From assembly GCF_014633365.1 (NCBI RefSeq), contig NC_068340.1, positions 42,607,758 through 42,671,757 of the forward strand: 64,000 nucleotides of DNA, written 5' to 3'. The notes under the pieces were generated by a model. It made no database searches and was not told the DNA's origin. It saw only the letters and a program-made list of their open reading frames with translations. Source of the stretch: Diospyros lotus (taxonomy: Eukaryota; Streptophyta; Magnoliopsida; Ericales; Ebenaceae). How positions within the stretch are numbered: the first letter of the stretch is position 1; each line of letters begins with the position of its first letter. Position numbers and translations under genes: made by a program. Positions 25,031 to 36,902 of this stretch are shown here, piece by piece.

Positions 25031-26966
25031 TGTTAGTGTAGGTGCTCTAGACCCAATCAGATTGGGCATGTTGTACACTGACAATTGTAATTATGTTTAT
25101 TATTTGAATAAGGAGTTGTTCAAATTCACAAGAAGTCATTCTATTAGTTTCTTGTTATTATTGTAATAACCGAATGAAACTAGATAGAAGTCCATATGAT
25201 GTATACTGTGAATAATCTATAAAGATGTGAGATGATGCATCACAGTTTCTAGACATCATTAAACGTTCCAAGTCGTAGCAATGTCAAGAATGAACATTGA
25301 CAATTGCGGTAAGACTTGTATGTGCTATGTTTTTGCTATGTGATAGCAATGGGGGTCTCACACCCATAGGCATGGGGATGCTTAGACAAGTACATAGGTG
25401 ACCAATGTTGGAGAACGTATCACTAGACATGACTCGCCATGAGAATCCATTTTGGTTATATGTTGATGAAATTCTCATACGAGATGGGTGTAACTAATCC
25501 TTGGACCTGAGGTTGTCACGGTCATCTCATAAGAAGACCGGTATGCTTTGACATCGTTTCGATGGGCCTAGACAAAGGCTGCACGTGGGCGATCGTTGGG
25601 TATATCGTGAGGCTTATGGAGATGGGTGCATAACCAAGATGGGACTCGTCTATCCCTTGATAGAGGATGATGTATCTAAGGCGCCTTCGGTGGATATTCA
25701 CTTTAAATCCATAGCCATGGTAAAAGAGATCAATAAGGAGTTATTGATTTACTTTCTATTAAGTGAAGATATCCAGAAGACCGAAGAAAACTCATGTGAT
25801 TATTATCAAGCAACACATTGCCATACTTGAGATCACATAAGATACATTGACGAGAGGATCGAATTACACGGTAACCATGCTCGTGAAAGGTTATTTGCGG
25901 ATTATGAATCCTTCTGAATAATTGGGTAGGCATGATGCCTTGCTAGAGGCCAATCTTGTCTTATGTGTTCGTACCGACACATTGCCAACATATTCGAAAG
26001 CCTAATGAGTCATACGCAATAGGCACGGTCCCTGGCTTAAACCAGGAGAGTGGACGTATGGTTAAGTGGGACACTTTGGCAAGAAGTTGTGCCGTCGTAG
26101 GTTCTCACGAAAAAAGAACAAATAGACGTAATGACGTCTATATGGCGAGGGGTCGTCATAATGGAAAGAGTTTCCTAAAATGGCAATTGATTAAATTAGG
26201 AAGGAGTTTCTAATTTAATAATTTTCTATTTGTTGGAGTGGCAAATAGGAAATAAAATATTTTTGGGCTTAAGTTAATATTTGGACTAAATTAGATTTGG
26301 ACTAAATATTAAATTGAATATTATATTTGGACTAAATTGGATTTGGGCCAAATATTAAAATAAATATTATATTTGGACTAAATTAGATTTGGGCCAAATA
26401 TTAAATATTATATTTGGACCAAATTAGATTTGGGCCAAATATTAAATATTATATTTGGGCTTGAATTAGATTTGGGCCAAAATATTTTATTTAAACCTAT
26501 AAAAGGATTTGGGCCATTCAATTATATTTCTAGTTGGACTAGAATAAGCCCACTTAATATTCTAATTAAATTAGAATTATTGGGCTAAGCCCAATCCATT
26601 AGGGTTTTAGAAACCCTAGGATATTTCACTATAAATATCCCTTTATGGGTTGCCCAAAATAGTAGTATTTTTGGTGTCGTTTTTCAAGAGTTGAAAAACG
26701 TATTGCCGTTCACTCTTCCCGTTTCTTTTGGCATCGATTTGAAACGTGGGTGTTCTTTTACCGTCCATACACAAGCCACGCAAAGGAGAAGGAGCTAGCA
26801 CTCATATTCCGCTCTCCTTGCCAATGGACGCGTGCCGCGTATCACGAGTTAGAGGCTGGACGCTTGAACGGCTCGAATCCGCAAACGACTGGATAATCTA
26901 AAGGTTAGATTTATTTATTTGTATGTGAATGATTTGATTTCGACGTTGATCCAATCGCCGGGATCA
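25031..26966 (+). mobile_element. Copia-type LTR with internal tandem repeats
   Basis: The start TGTTAGTGTAGGTGCTCTAGACCC and the 3' wording GACGTTGATCCAATCGCCGGGATCA match a common plant Copia LTR family. It lies in the Gypsy LTR at 19990-27322. The 3' boundary and target duplication could not be resolved. Its middle shows an AT-rich stretch, a TATA-like CACTATAAATATCC near 26628, and tandem repeats at 26270-26490. Confidence 0.6.
26270..26490. repeat. tandem repeat, about 45-60 bp units
   Basis: Five imperfect units of ATATTTGGACTAAATT[A/G]GATTTGGGCCAAATATTAAA follow each other within the Copia LTR, differing by small internal deletions. Confidence 0.8.
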
Positions 26967-27327
26967 GGGTAAGTTCAAAAATTTTGAATTACGCTGTTTG
27001 CCCCGTAGCGATCTTGTTTTACTTTCACATTTTGCGTGCCTCGTCATGACTTCGAACGGCCCGTTCCACCAGTTTGTTTCTTTAATGATTCCGTTACGAG
27101 TTTTCAACAATTATACTGCATGCCCGAAGTTTTGTAGTATTATACTTTGGCCTTTGTGTTATCGCACATTGACCAAAACCTTTCTAAGATTGCATTCTTA
27201 CCCTAAACTTTTCGAAAACTACACTTTTACTCGAACTTTAAAATTATGATTTTTCCCTTGAACCCTAGGAAAAATCCTAATTCCTCAAATATATAAATTT
27301 TACAAAAATCTCAGGTATTACAACATC

Positions 27328-28907
27328 TATCTGAACTAGTTCCAAATCTAATTGCACTACTAAGACCAACAAAATTCTAATGGAGAAATGTCTCACAATT
27401 GGAGAAAAAATATCGTTATAATCAATGCCCTCTGTCTAAGCATAGTCTTTAGCCACTAACCTTGCCTTATAACGAACATCATTATTATCAGGAAATCCTT
27501 CTTTTTTTTGCATATACCCATTTGCATCCAGTTGCCTTATTTCCCTTTTGTAAACTGACTAGCCTCTATGTCTCATTCTTCTGAAGAGATTGAATTTCTT
27601 CATTTATAGTTTTCCTCAACTTTTCATTTTCTGAACTTTGGACAGCTTCATTGTAAGTGATATGAATGTTATCATTTACAATTTGAGATGCATAGGCTAC
27701 CATATCAATAAAACGAGCAGGTTTTCGAATCTTCCGTTGTGGCCTTCCTATTACAATTGATTCCTATTGGTGTGAAGGTTCTCGGTTCAAAACCTCTTTT
27801 TCATCTGACGACTCCTCTGCAGCATGAGCATTTATATCTGATCCATCAGTTACTATTGGATCAATTATTTTTCTATAAAACTCCACCTGTTGTGGATCAT
27901 CATCAATTTGCTGTACAACTTCATTTGTTACCTTATTCAACATGACAAATTCATCAAATGTAACATTTATACTAAATATTATCTTCTTTGATTCTAGACA
28001 CCGGAGTATGCATCCATTTTCTCTAGAAGTGATCCCTCTGAATAATGCTTTCTTTGCTCTTGGATCCAACTTGGATTCCTTAACATGGTAGTATGCAGTG
28101 GAACAAAACACATGTAAAGAATTGTAATCATCAAATGTAACATTCATACTAAAGATTATCTTTTTTTATTTTAGACACCAGAGCATGTATCCCTTTACTC
28201 CAGAAGTGATCCATCTGAATAATGCTTTCTTTGCTCTTGGATACAACTTGGATTCCTTAACATGGTAGTATGTAGTGGAACCAAACACATGTAAAGAATT
28301 GTAATCATTAGCAGATTTTTCAGATCACACCTCAAAAGGTGTTTTTCCACAAATAGCAGTCGATGGCAATCAATTAATGAGGTGACTTGCATATGCCACA
28401 GTCTTAGCCTAAAATTGTCTACCCAACCCAACATTTGACAACACACACTGAACTTTCTCCAACAACGTTTGGTTCATGAGCTCTACCATCCTATTTTGTT
28501 GTGGTATATCTTTGACTGTGAAGTGTCGAACAATACCTTCATCTTGGCAAACTTTGTCAAATAGATCATTTCTATACACATGACCATTATTTGTTCTGAG
28601 TCATTTGACCCTTCTACTAATATAAGTTTCCACCATGTTTCTACAATTAAGGAAACATCCCGACACTTCATCATTTTTTTTCAAAGTATACACCCATACT
28701 TTCTGGAAATAATCATCAATAAAGATAATATAGTAGTGTTTGTCTCCCATAGATGCTGTCTTGGAAGGTTCCTACACATCTGAATGAACATAATCTAGAA
28801 TACCCTTGGTATCATGGATTGCAGTGCTAAATTTCATTCACATCTATTTCCTCTTGACACAGTGCTCACAAAAGTTCAATTTGCAAGTCTTGACACCAAC
28901 AATCCTT
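27328..28907 (-). pseudogene. Copia integrase and RT N-terminal half
   Basis: In minus sense the order is integrase (GHVYRN..., then IPQQNRMVELMNQTL), the integrase-RT connection (FDEFVMLN, KVIFS-like motif) and the start of RT (ATGCKWVYAKKEGFP, YKARLVAKDYA, ending at QIDV). Stops and frameshifts are frequent. A 177 bp tandem duplication at 27961-28314 repeats the connection region. It is bounded by the CACTA element on one side and by the Gypsy LTR on the other. Confidence 0.85.
27961..28314. repeat. 177 bp tandem duplication inside Copia pol
   Basis: The block starting TAACATTTATACTAAA at 27961 recurs at 28138 (TAACATTCATACTAAA). The two copies share most of their sequence, including CTTTGCTCTTGGAT and AACATGGTAGTATG, with scattered substitutions. 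The period is 177 bp, a multiple of 3. Confidence 0.85.
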
Positions 28908-28910
28908 GCA

Positions 28911-30662
28911 CATTACAAGAAAAATCGTATTTAACGACGAAATTTTGAGACAGAATTATTCCGTTGCTAATTAGTGACAAATAACGACAGAATTTTCGTC
29001 CCTAATTTTCTAAAATATTTTTTAATTTAACTACGAAATTAGCGACGAAATACTCGTCACTAAATTTAGCGACGGAATTTGTGACGAAAATCCCGTCGCT
29101 AAATTTTAATTTTTTTTTAATTTTTAGCGACGGGAGTAACCCCGTCGCTAAATTTAAATTTTTTATTTAATTTTTTTTATTTTTTAGCGACGGGTCACTC
29201 AGTCGCTAAATTTTAATTTTTTTATTTATTTATTTTTATTTTTTAGCTACGGGAGTAAACCCGTCGCTAAATTTTAATTTTTTTATTTTTTAGTGACGGG
29301 AGTAACCTTGTCGCTAAATTTTAATTTTTTATTTAATTTTTTTATTTTTTAGTGAATTTGAATTTTTTTATTTAATTTAATTTTTATTTTTTAGCGACTG
29401 GATTGACCTGTCGTTAAATTTTAATTTTTTTTTATTTTGTAGCAACGGAAGTAATCCCGTTGCTAAATTTTAATTTTTAATTTTTTATTTTTTAATGAAT
29501 TTAAATTTTTTATTAAATTTTAATTTTTTTATATTTTTTAGCGACAAGATCACTCCTGTCACTAGAAATTAAAAAAAAAATTAAAATTTAGCGAAAGGGT
29601 AAACTCTGTTGCTACAATATAAAAAGAAATTAAATAAAAAAATTAAAATTTAGCGACGGGATCACTCCCGTCCCAAAATATTAAAAAACAAATTAAATTT
29701 TAGTGATGGGTCAACTCGTCTCTAAAAAAATAAAAATAAAAATAAAAATAAAAATAAAATTAAAATTAAAGAATTAAAATTTAGCGACAGGGTCTACCTA
29801 TCGCTAAAAAATAAAAATAAATAATTAAATAAAGAATTAAAATTTATCGACCGAACAAACCGTCACTAAAAAATAAAAAAATTAAATAAAAAATTAAAAA
29901 AATTACATTTAAACATATCACAATAATTTTTACTAACATTAATATTAGTAAAAATTAAACTAATAATTTTTTAAATATATTAAAATTAAAATAAAAATCA
30001 AAACATAATTTTTCACTCCTAATATAATAATTAATAAAGTTTTATTTAAATTAATAACGAAATAAAATTAAAATTAATATTCATTTCCGTTTACTAATAT
30101 TAAATATTAAAATTAATATCATTAAATAAATTTGAGAAATTTTGGTGTATAAATATAATTATGAAATATTTGAAAGAGAATAGTATAAATATATTTTATA
30201 CATATCAATGAACAAGAAGGCTTCCAAATCGGGTGGCTCACGCTCGAAACTTGATCATGAGAGGTTGGGGGTCAATCCCGTCGCTAAAAAATAAAAAAAT
30301 AAATGAATTAAAATTTAGCAACGAGGTAGATTTAGTCACTAAAAAATAAAAAAAATTAAATAAAAAATTTTAATTTAGCGACGGGGTTAACCCCGTCGCT
30401 AAAAAATAAAAAAATTAAAATTTAGCAACGGGGTCAACCTTGTCGCTAATTCCGTCGCTGATTAGCGACAGATACAACTCCCGTCGTTGATTCCGTTGCT
30501 AAAATACTCCCGTCGCTAACCCTGTCGCTAAATTTCAACGACGCCCTTTTTAGCGACGGAAATGTGCCTGTCACTAAATTCGTCGCTAAATTTTTTAGTG
30601 ACGATTTGTTTATGTTTTAGCAACGAAATTTTTCGTCACTAAAACGTTGATTTTTTGTAGTG
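28911..30662. mobile_element. CACTA-type element, non-autonomous
   Basis: The left end is CATTACAAGAAAAATC. The right end, reverse-complemented, starts CACTACAAAAAATCAACG. The 3 bp duplication GCA flanks it (28908-28910 and 30663-30665), as CACTA elements make. The 1752 bp body has no coding frame. It consists largely of TAGCGACGGG and CCCGTCGCTAAA words arranged as many small inverted repeats. It interrupts the Copia element between gag-pre-integrase and integrase. Confidence 0.88.
29040..30600. repeat. array of TAGCGACGGG inverted-repeat units
   Basis: More than a dozen imperfect palindromes of the type TTAGCGACGGG ... CCCGTCGCTAAA are separated by AT-rich spacers such as TTTTATTTAATTTTT. 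They form the CACTA subterminal region extended over nearly the whole element. Confidence 0.85.
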
Positions 30663-30665
30663 GCA

Positions 30666-31223
30666 TGGCTAGAATTTGCAAGGATTTTCCACCTGCATGT
30701 CCCAAACGCATATGCCAAAGTTTGGTTGCTTCTGTATCCCTGTCATCATTGAAAGCTACTACTGTTGTTATCCCAATAATTGCATTACCTTGATAGTAAT
30801 ATAAGTTATTATTCTTTCGAATACCATTCATCAATACAAGTGTACCAAAAATCACATTCATAACTCCATTTTTTGCAGTTACTTTGAGTCCCTTGAATTC
30901 TAAAGTTCTCACATAAATAAGATTCTTTGTTAGACTCAGCACATATCTCACATCTGTTAGTATTCTGGTCGATACATTATGATTTCTCAAATGAATTGTG
31001 CCAACTCCAGTTGTTTCACAAGGTGTGTCATTGGCTGTGTAAACAACTTACATCAAGTTCTTGAAAGTCAAAAAACCAGTCCCAATTAGGACACATATGG
31101 TGGCTGCAACCTGAATCCAAAAACTAAACACCATAATAGCTTGTTGAAGACGTAAGAATTAGTGAAATGTTTGAGCTTTCATCATCAAACCCAGCTACAT
31201 TTGAGACCGCTTTCCCTTTGTTA
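30666..31223 (-). pseudogene. Copia protease/gag-pre-integrase fragment
   Basis: In minus sense this reads KGKAVSNVAGFDDESSNIS, then FLDSGCSHHMCPNWDWFFDF (the DSG protease/active-site block), then LTDVRYVLSLTKNLIYV and TKLWHMRLGHAGGKSLQILA, the gag-pre-integrase domain ending in LWHMRLGH. Stops interrupt it. It continues gag after the Gypsy LTR at 31229-33480 and leads to integrase after the CACTA element. Confidence 0.87.
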
Positions 31224-31228
31224 GGCTT

Positions 31229-33480
31229 TGTAACACCCCACCTTCCGAGACATTAAAATATATGCTATGATTTTTTTTTTCATATACATCAAATATAAAT
31301 CAACAATAAATTCTCAACATAACCTTTATATATATAACACTCCCAAACATAGCGAATGAATGATACATTTTTAACATAAGCAGAAGCAAGATCAGAACCT
31401 GTATGAAACCTCGAAAACATAACATGGGTTTACAAACATTGTTTACCCAACACGTCCTTACAAACATTTATTTAAAATATAAATAATACAGTTGAATGAA
31501 ATATATGGTCCTAATCCCATATGGGACCCACAAAATTTCCATCGCGATCAGGTCTCGATCACATCCTTACCCTTCCGACCGCTTGTCTCGCCTGGAATGT
31601 GAAATATTCCAGGGACATAGTCCAATATTAGAAGATGAAATCTTCTAAGTGCTGGTTAAATAAGCATGAATGAATCAATGATGCATGGACATTTATAAAC
31701 AGATACCCTAGTATAACTTCCCTGGCCCACTAGCCAGTCACGGAACCCTAGGTAGAATCCTGAACCTCTGCAGGATAAGCCTAACGCTGTTCCATCAATT
31801 GCCTTTGGAGAATTGTGGCTACACTCTTAGGGCAACATTCCAATCCCATGCACGAATTTCAATATGACAATAATATCGTGCCATGTGAATATCCCAACTT
31901 TCCATACAATAAAATATGAACAAATATGATGAAAATGATCATAACATACATAAACATCATGCATAGAAAGATATTCATGTCGTATACAGGTTATAGGGAC
32001 AAAATCACTCACATTTCTCATAAATCAGGATACTTCAAAAAGCGTGTAACTTGTCTCATTTTTCATACCAATTTTGAAAATTGTACCAATTGATTCACTT
32101 CAAATCACAAGACACCCTAGGTAAGATATTCATTCAAATAATCAATAAAAACTATTTTTTTCCTTAATTTTCTTGCATTTTTTTCTATTTTTCTCCAATT
32201 ATTCTCTCTAATAATCCAAAATAAATACATACATTTCTTATTTTGCAAATCTTTTTTTTACAGAAAATCCTAAAATAATTTTTCAAGAATATTAAAGAAA
32301 ATTCAAAAATTAACAAGGCCCCACACGCCTGCACGCGCCAGTGCGTGATAGGGTGAGTGAGACTGGTGCGTGAGCTTCACGCGCCGGTCATCTTTTCCGG
32401 TGACGGCACACCAGAAAGTTGAGATTTTTGCATCTCGACAAATCCCAGCCCAAATCAATCACGATGGTACCTGAATCAGCCTGAAAGGAGGTTCGGAAGC
32501 CGGTCAATCGGAGGCTCGAAGTGTCAGCCAGAGTGTCCGCCTAAGGCTTCGACGAGGCTTTGGATCTCGCTCGTTCTTGCTCTGTTGTTCACGAAATTCT
32601 CCAGAAATGCTCTCCAACTTATGGGCAACAAAATCCCTTTATCCTTGCCTCTCAATTCGTTCGAAAATGGCTTTGATTTGAGCTTCAATGTTCTAAAATT
32701 TTTGGCTAACACAAGCTCTATTTATAGGCAAAGTTGAAGCTCGAAATGGCCTTGGCCGCCTTACCCATTGCCTTAGACGTCCTTACCTCCCCTGGATCGA
32801 CGTAAAGGCATCACCCTGCGCTCGAAAAAGCAAGTTGTAGGCGTCGTCCATTCAATCAGCTTTCTTGGCCGAATTTCTCGAAAATCCGACCACCCTAGTG
32901 GCCATTGTCGGCTCATCATCTCTCATTGGCCATCCCTAACCATCGCCCATGCGAGCCCAGTAGCTTTCAGCGACCTCTCGTGGCTTGGTCGGATTCCATG
33001 GCCAAGATTTTCCATTTTTGCACTTTTGCTCCACTGTTTTATTTTTTTTCTATTTTGGTCCCCTTTCACAAAAGCCCCTCAACTTTTGAATATTTCCATT
33101 AAATCCCTCAAGTTCTAATCTTTCCATTTCTCCCTTAAAACTTTCAAAAAATGTCATTTTGACCCCCTCCTTCATTTCTTCTGACTTTGCGAACAATTTC
33201 TTATAATCAATGCTTCTGCTGAACCATGCGTTGCTTCTTTCTAATAATGATGAGTGTGTTTTTTGTCGGAAGAAAGGATATTGGAAGAAGGACTGTCCAA
33301 AGTTAAAAATTAAAGGCAAGCCTGTAATACCCAAGAACTTTGGGGTGTTATTTTAAAGGAAAAATGAAAATTCGGGAAAAATAGGTATCTGAAGAGCCTG
33401 GAAAATTTACCGAATTAGCCGAAGAGAAAACCCTGAAGCTTAAATGCCTAAGAAAATAGGAACGCCTTAAAATAACAAAA
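31229..33480 (-). mobile_element. Gypsy-type LTR with an inverted segment
   Basis: The left end is TGTAACACCCC with GGCTT (31224-31228) outside it. The expected other terminus, TGTAATACCC, appears at 33323 pointing inward from the opposite strand, preceded by AAGCC (33318-33322), the reverse complement of GGCTT. The LTR body 31229 to about 33170 is in minus sense; its first 150 bp (33323 to about 33480) are in plus sense together with the neighbouring gag zinc knuckle. A local inversion of about 310 bp explains this. No coding content. Confidence 0.7.
33210..33320 (+). pseudogene. Copia gag zinc knuckle on the wrong strand
   Basis: The plus strand encodes NDECVFCRKKGYWKKDCPKL, a CX2CX4[H->W]X4C knuckle of Copia gag in which the His position is Trp. 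All other parts of this Copia element are on the minus strand. It runs into AAGCC and the Gypsy LTR start. On the other side of that LTR the minus strand continues KPNKGKAVSNV, so the two were once adjacent. Confidence 0.8.
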
Positions 33481-33915
33481 CAACACAAACTTCACTAAAA
33501 GACACCTTAACCTTTTTGTGAAGCAGAATAGTTACAAGAAATTCAAACTCCTCAAGAAGGATTCAAGCAAAATCAAAGCCAAATCCTTATCTTTGAATAT
33601 TTCATCCAAAATCATCAAATTAGTTACCTGATTAAAGGTAGTGATATAATCATTCATCATAGTACCAAAAACATAAGTAAAGCGGAATAATATCTTTTTC
33701 ATGTAGAGCTTATTCTCACCGCTTTTCTTAAATTTTTTTTTTCTCTAATGCCTTCCATAATGTATTTGCACAAGTTTCTTTCGCAAATACATACTTCTGT
33801 TCTCTGGACAGGCATGTTCGAATTGTATCACAAGCAAATCGATTGATGGTCATCCATTTTTTTCTTCAATATCAACTGATTTCTTCTCCTCAGTGGCGAT
33901 AGCACCGCATAGATA
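33481..33915 (-). pseudogene. Copia gag (UBN2-type) fragment
   Basis: In minus sense the frames read SREQKYVFAKETCANTLWKA, then YMKKILFRFTYVFGTMMNDY and LVTILLHKKVKVSFSEVCVV, the pattern of Tnt1-like gag (a Trp in the middle, LLHKK near the end). Stops are present. It lies directly inside the right LTR; no clear primer-binding site was seen between them. Confidence 0.8.
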
Positions 33916-33917
33916 AA

Positions 33918-34327
33918 CAATAAACAATACCCATATAGGTGAATAGTACGTGAACAATTGTACCAAAAATTGCATTACGAAAAATCTCAAGAAAGACTGG
34001 AGGGTTCACAAGCGGTCCCACTTAAAACTTAGACTTCTAAGACAAATTTTTCCTAGACATGCACTTAATAGCACAATATATCACTAACACCACTATAAAT
34101 ATACCCGACAAAACTATTGAATATAGCAACAAATAGAACACCATAATTTAATGAGATTCAACCAATTTTGCCTACATCATTGGACACCACCAAAAATACT
34201 TCATTAATTTTCAAATAGAGAAATACAAATGACAGAGGAGAATACAATTTGGGATGATTGGGGAGGATGCCTTTTATAATAAAAGGAAAACCCTCCCAGG
34301 ATTTGGGAATGAGCCACCAAGTCAACA
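33918..34327 (-). repeat. 5' LTR of the nested Copia element
   Basis: It aligns with the two halves of the left LTR (about 17350-17531 and 18414-18671): GTGAACAATTGTACCAAAAATT, GACTGGAGGG, TTTTTCCTAGACATGCA and GAGCCACCAAGT occur in both. It ends GTCAACA. The left LTR has a longer, AT-rich R/U5 side. Confidence 0.8.
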
Positions 34328-36902
34328 CTCTCCATAAAAACCTCTGCCTAGACGAAGCTTGAAAACTTTTTAATATAAAGTAGTCCTGCAGCAGAAATAT
34401 GGCGAGCAGATATAGAAGAATTTCCTTTGCTAATTAAATCTGCTCTAACTTTTAACATGAAAGCAATGATGCAAGTGAGAAGGTGAAACAAATAACGGTT
34501 TGTTGCATTATGCTCTAGATGCAGATTATGAAAAAAAAAAAAGAAAAAAGATAACACCCTGCAGCCAATGATAAAGTTGCAGTGGTGCACACATCTGTTA
34601 AAAACCTCATTATATGTCCATATCTGATCTGCATGAATCAGTTACAGTGAAAATATTAACTCTGACTGCTTGATCCCAACAACAATGATTTCCCATAAAT
34701 TTGATTTTCATACCTAGAATAGTAAATGCACGCTTCAATCAGTTTTGAGAATTCTGCCACAGATAAGAGAAATAGACAGCATGACACAATGTAAACATTG
34801 TGGCAAGCTCAATTTTTATTTTTTGCCTCCATAAATTTCCCAAGCAATAAATTATCTGCATTACCATTGTGATGATAGAGGTATTATTTGTAAAGACATG
34901 AAAATTTTAATCCAGACCATTTAATAAATCATCATGTGCAGAAAAATAGAACGAATCATACCTCAGTTGGAGACAATCTAAAGGAGGTCATGACAAAATT
35001 CAAAGAAATCCTGTTAACAGGTTGGTGCAAGGTTGTTGCACCAAGTAAGGAGAATTGGCTAATGAAACTAGTATGGTAAAGACATTGATAAAAGGAAACA
35101 GTTACTCTCAATATGCAAGGAAAGTAGCTCTCTTGATGAATTATTGGTATACCACCAATCCTTTCTTTGCCTTGAAGTTTGAAAAGTTAAAATAATAATT
35201 TTTACTGATTTGAAATCCAAAATTGAGCTAAACCTGTTCAGAAATGTGTGGATTAGTGATGCAGTTCAGCATTGGACGCCATTCACCCAGTCCAGAGTTA
35301 AATGCTTTAGTGTTTGGTAAGCTCCATTGACAAAGATCTCCGTGTTCAATGTAATTCAAAAAGCAACTCAACACGATCTCAATCTTTTGGGTGTAAGAGA
35401 CTTATGGCCTCTCCCTGTTATACAAAACAGTAAAACATTAATAATGAAATCATATTCATCCTAGAATTGTAATCCAGCTGGGTCATTTCATATAGTTTGG
35501 CTTTAATTCCAAACAGGCTAAGGCCAAAAGCACAATTCCACCACTTTAATTGCATGAAATTATCATATTTTCATGCAATTAATGTCCAGTTCACATCTAA
35601 TAGTGCACTACAAAGGACCGCCTCATGTGTTTTAAGCAGCATAGAAGAAAAACATTCCATTTCAAAGTATCCCCCAGCTTCGACGCGTTCTTGTTATGCC
35701 TTCATGACTTCGTAGTAAAATGATAGTGAAGTTGCAGCAGAGCAAGGCGATTAAGGTGATCGCATAGGAGGAAGGGAAAAGTTAGAAAGGGTTAACTTTG
35801 CAGTACCAAACATTAAGATAAACAGAACAAGGAAAGTGTAAATAACAAAATTTGCAGTATTTTATATGTTTACAGCATATATACAGGTACAATTTCGTAA
35901 TGCATGTTGTGAAAACTAACTAATTATATATCAAAGAAACAGAGTCTGAAAATGCACTACGTATCCATCCATTTAACTGCAACTATATATGTATATGTAT
36001 ATGTATGTATGTATGTATGAATGCTGTAAAAACACTGCATGCTCAACAAAGCAAACAAAACAAAGAAAGGAAGAAAGATTGGAAACTGGAAACTAACATA
36101 CACGAAAGGCTGGTTCTCAGTTGGAAATTGGTGAAACACAGTAAAATGGGCTTATAATGCAGCAGACAGAGCTGGTAGTCGTCACCCCGGCCCACGTTGC
36201 TGAAGAGGGAAGCCACTGATGCTGTTGTTTGCTATCACTGCAACAGCAAAAGTTGTGGGTCTTCAATGGTGTACTTACCGAGGCAGTGATCTGATCTGAT
36301 GGCAGTGGTTTCACAGACAAGGCAAGAAGAGAGTGTAGGAGGTGTGGGAAACTTTGGAAGGGCATAACTTTGCGCTCGGTGGACCGTTTTGGGCAATTTA
36401 GGCATCTATTTTGGGTAACTTGGCTCAAATATTATTCAATGAATAGAGGAGGAATGATGCACTGATATTTATAAAAAGACAATAAACTAACCAACTAACA
36501 AATTCAAAACTGAACTAATCTCAGTTGTACAGCTAATATTTCAGCCAATTGTAAGCCATCCTTACAAACTCTGTGGGCTGCACGCAGCAGTGGAAGATTG
36601 CTCAGGCTTTGTGCTAAGCTGTACTGGGATATTCTCTTCAACATGGGGCTTTGTTATGGGCGATACTACTCGACCTCCAATGAACCAAATTTATAAGCGT
36701 AGAAATAAACCCAAGACTGAATCATTCCTATTTTGATTAGAATATAGGATTATTTCTATTCCAAATTTTAGTTAGTTTCTTATTACTATTATGAGTCTTT
36801 GTTTTCCTGTTGGATTAGGAGACTGCAGATAGTTGCTATTTGTCTCCTAGTAGGAGTCTTTTAGGGTTTGATTATAAATATTTTCTTGCGGTGATTAGAA
36901 GA
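34328..36902. other. no gene identified; one exon-like frame
   Basis: On the minus strand 35234-35400 is open and reads SLPNTKAFNSGLGEWRPMLN before CAG|GTTTAG, which looks like a real exon, but I do not recognise the family. At 36300-36415 is wording (AACTTTGCGCTCGGTGGACCGTTTTGGGCAATTTAGG) that recurs in altered form at 53094-53135, so it belongs to a dispersed repeat. From about 36651 the sequence TGTTATGGGCGATAC looks like an LTR start. Its probable 3' end, TTCTCTCTAACA, is at about 42200, beyond the Copia insertion, but no target duplication was found. Confidence 0.4.

Larger units (their letters stand above)
19990..27322 (-). mobile_element. Gypsy-type LTR (solo), itself nested
   Basis: The ends are TGTAATGCCCC and GGTATTACA, flanked by the exact duplication ACATC (19985-19989 and 27323-27327) inside the Copia RT gene. 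In minus sense it starts TGTAATACC and ends GGGGCATTACA, the style of long plant Gypsy LTRs. Its own sequence is 19990-20669, 24110-25030 and about 26967-27322; the rest is younger insertions. No gag-pol remains. Long LTRs of 2 kb or more without coding content fit Tekay/Retand-like lineages, but the lineage is inferred. Confidence 0.8.
17350..34327 (-). mobile_element. Tork/Tnt1-like Copia element, heavily nested
   Basis: Two related LTRs bound this element: about 17350-18671 (holding a solo LTR) and about 33918-34327. Both end on the plus strand in CCACCAAGT[T/C]AACA, so the element reads leftward. Between them, in minus-strand order, are gag, a gag-pre-integrase domain, integrase, RT and RNase H fragments, each separated by a later insertion. 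The RNase H wording (YHVMTKHIDKRYHFVWEILE) is of the Tnt1/Tork type. A purine tract, GGTAGAGATT in minus sense, abuts the left LTR. The left LTR outer boundary and the TSD could not be fixed. All coding parts carry stops. Confidence 0.85.

Noticed and set aside
28911..30662. CRISPR-like array of repeated words
   Set aside because: Repeats are imperfect inverted units with irregular AT spacers inside a CACTA element in plant DNA.
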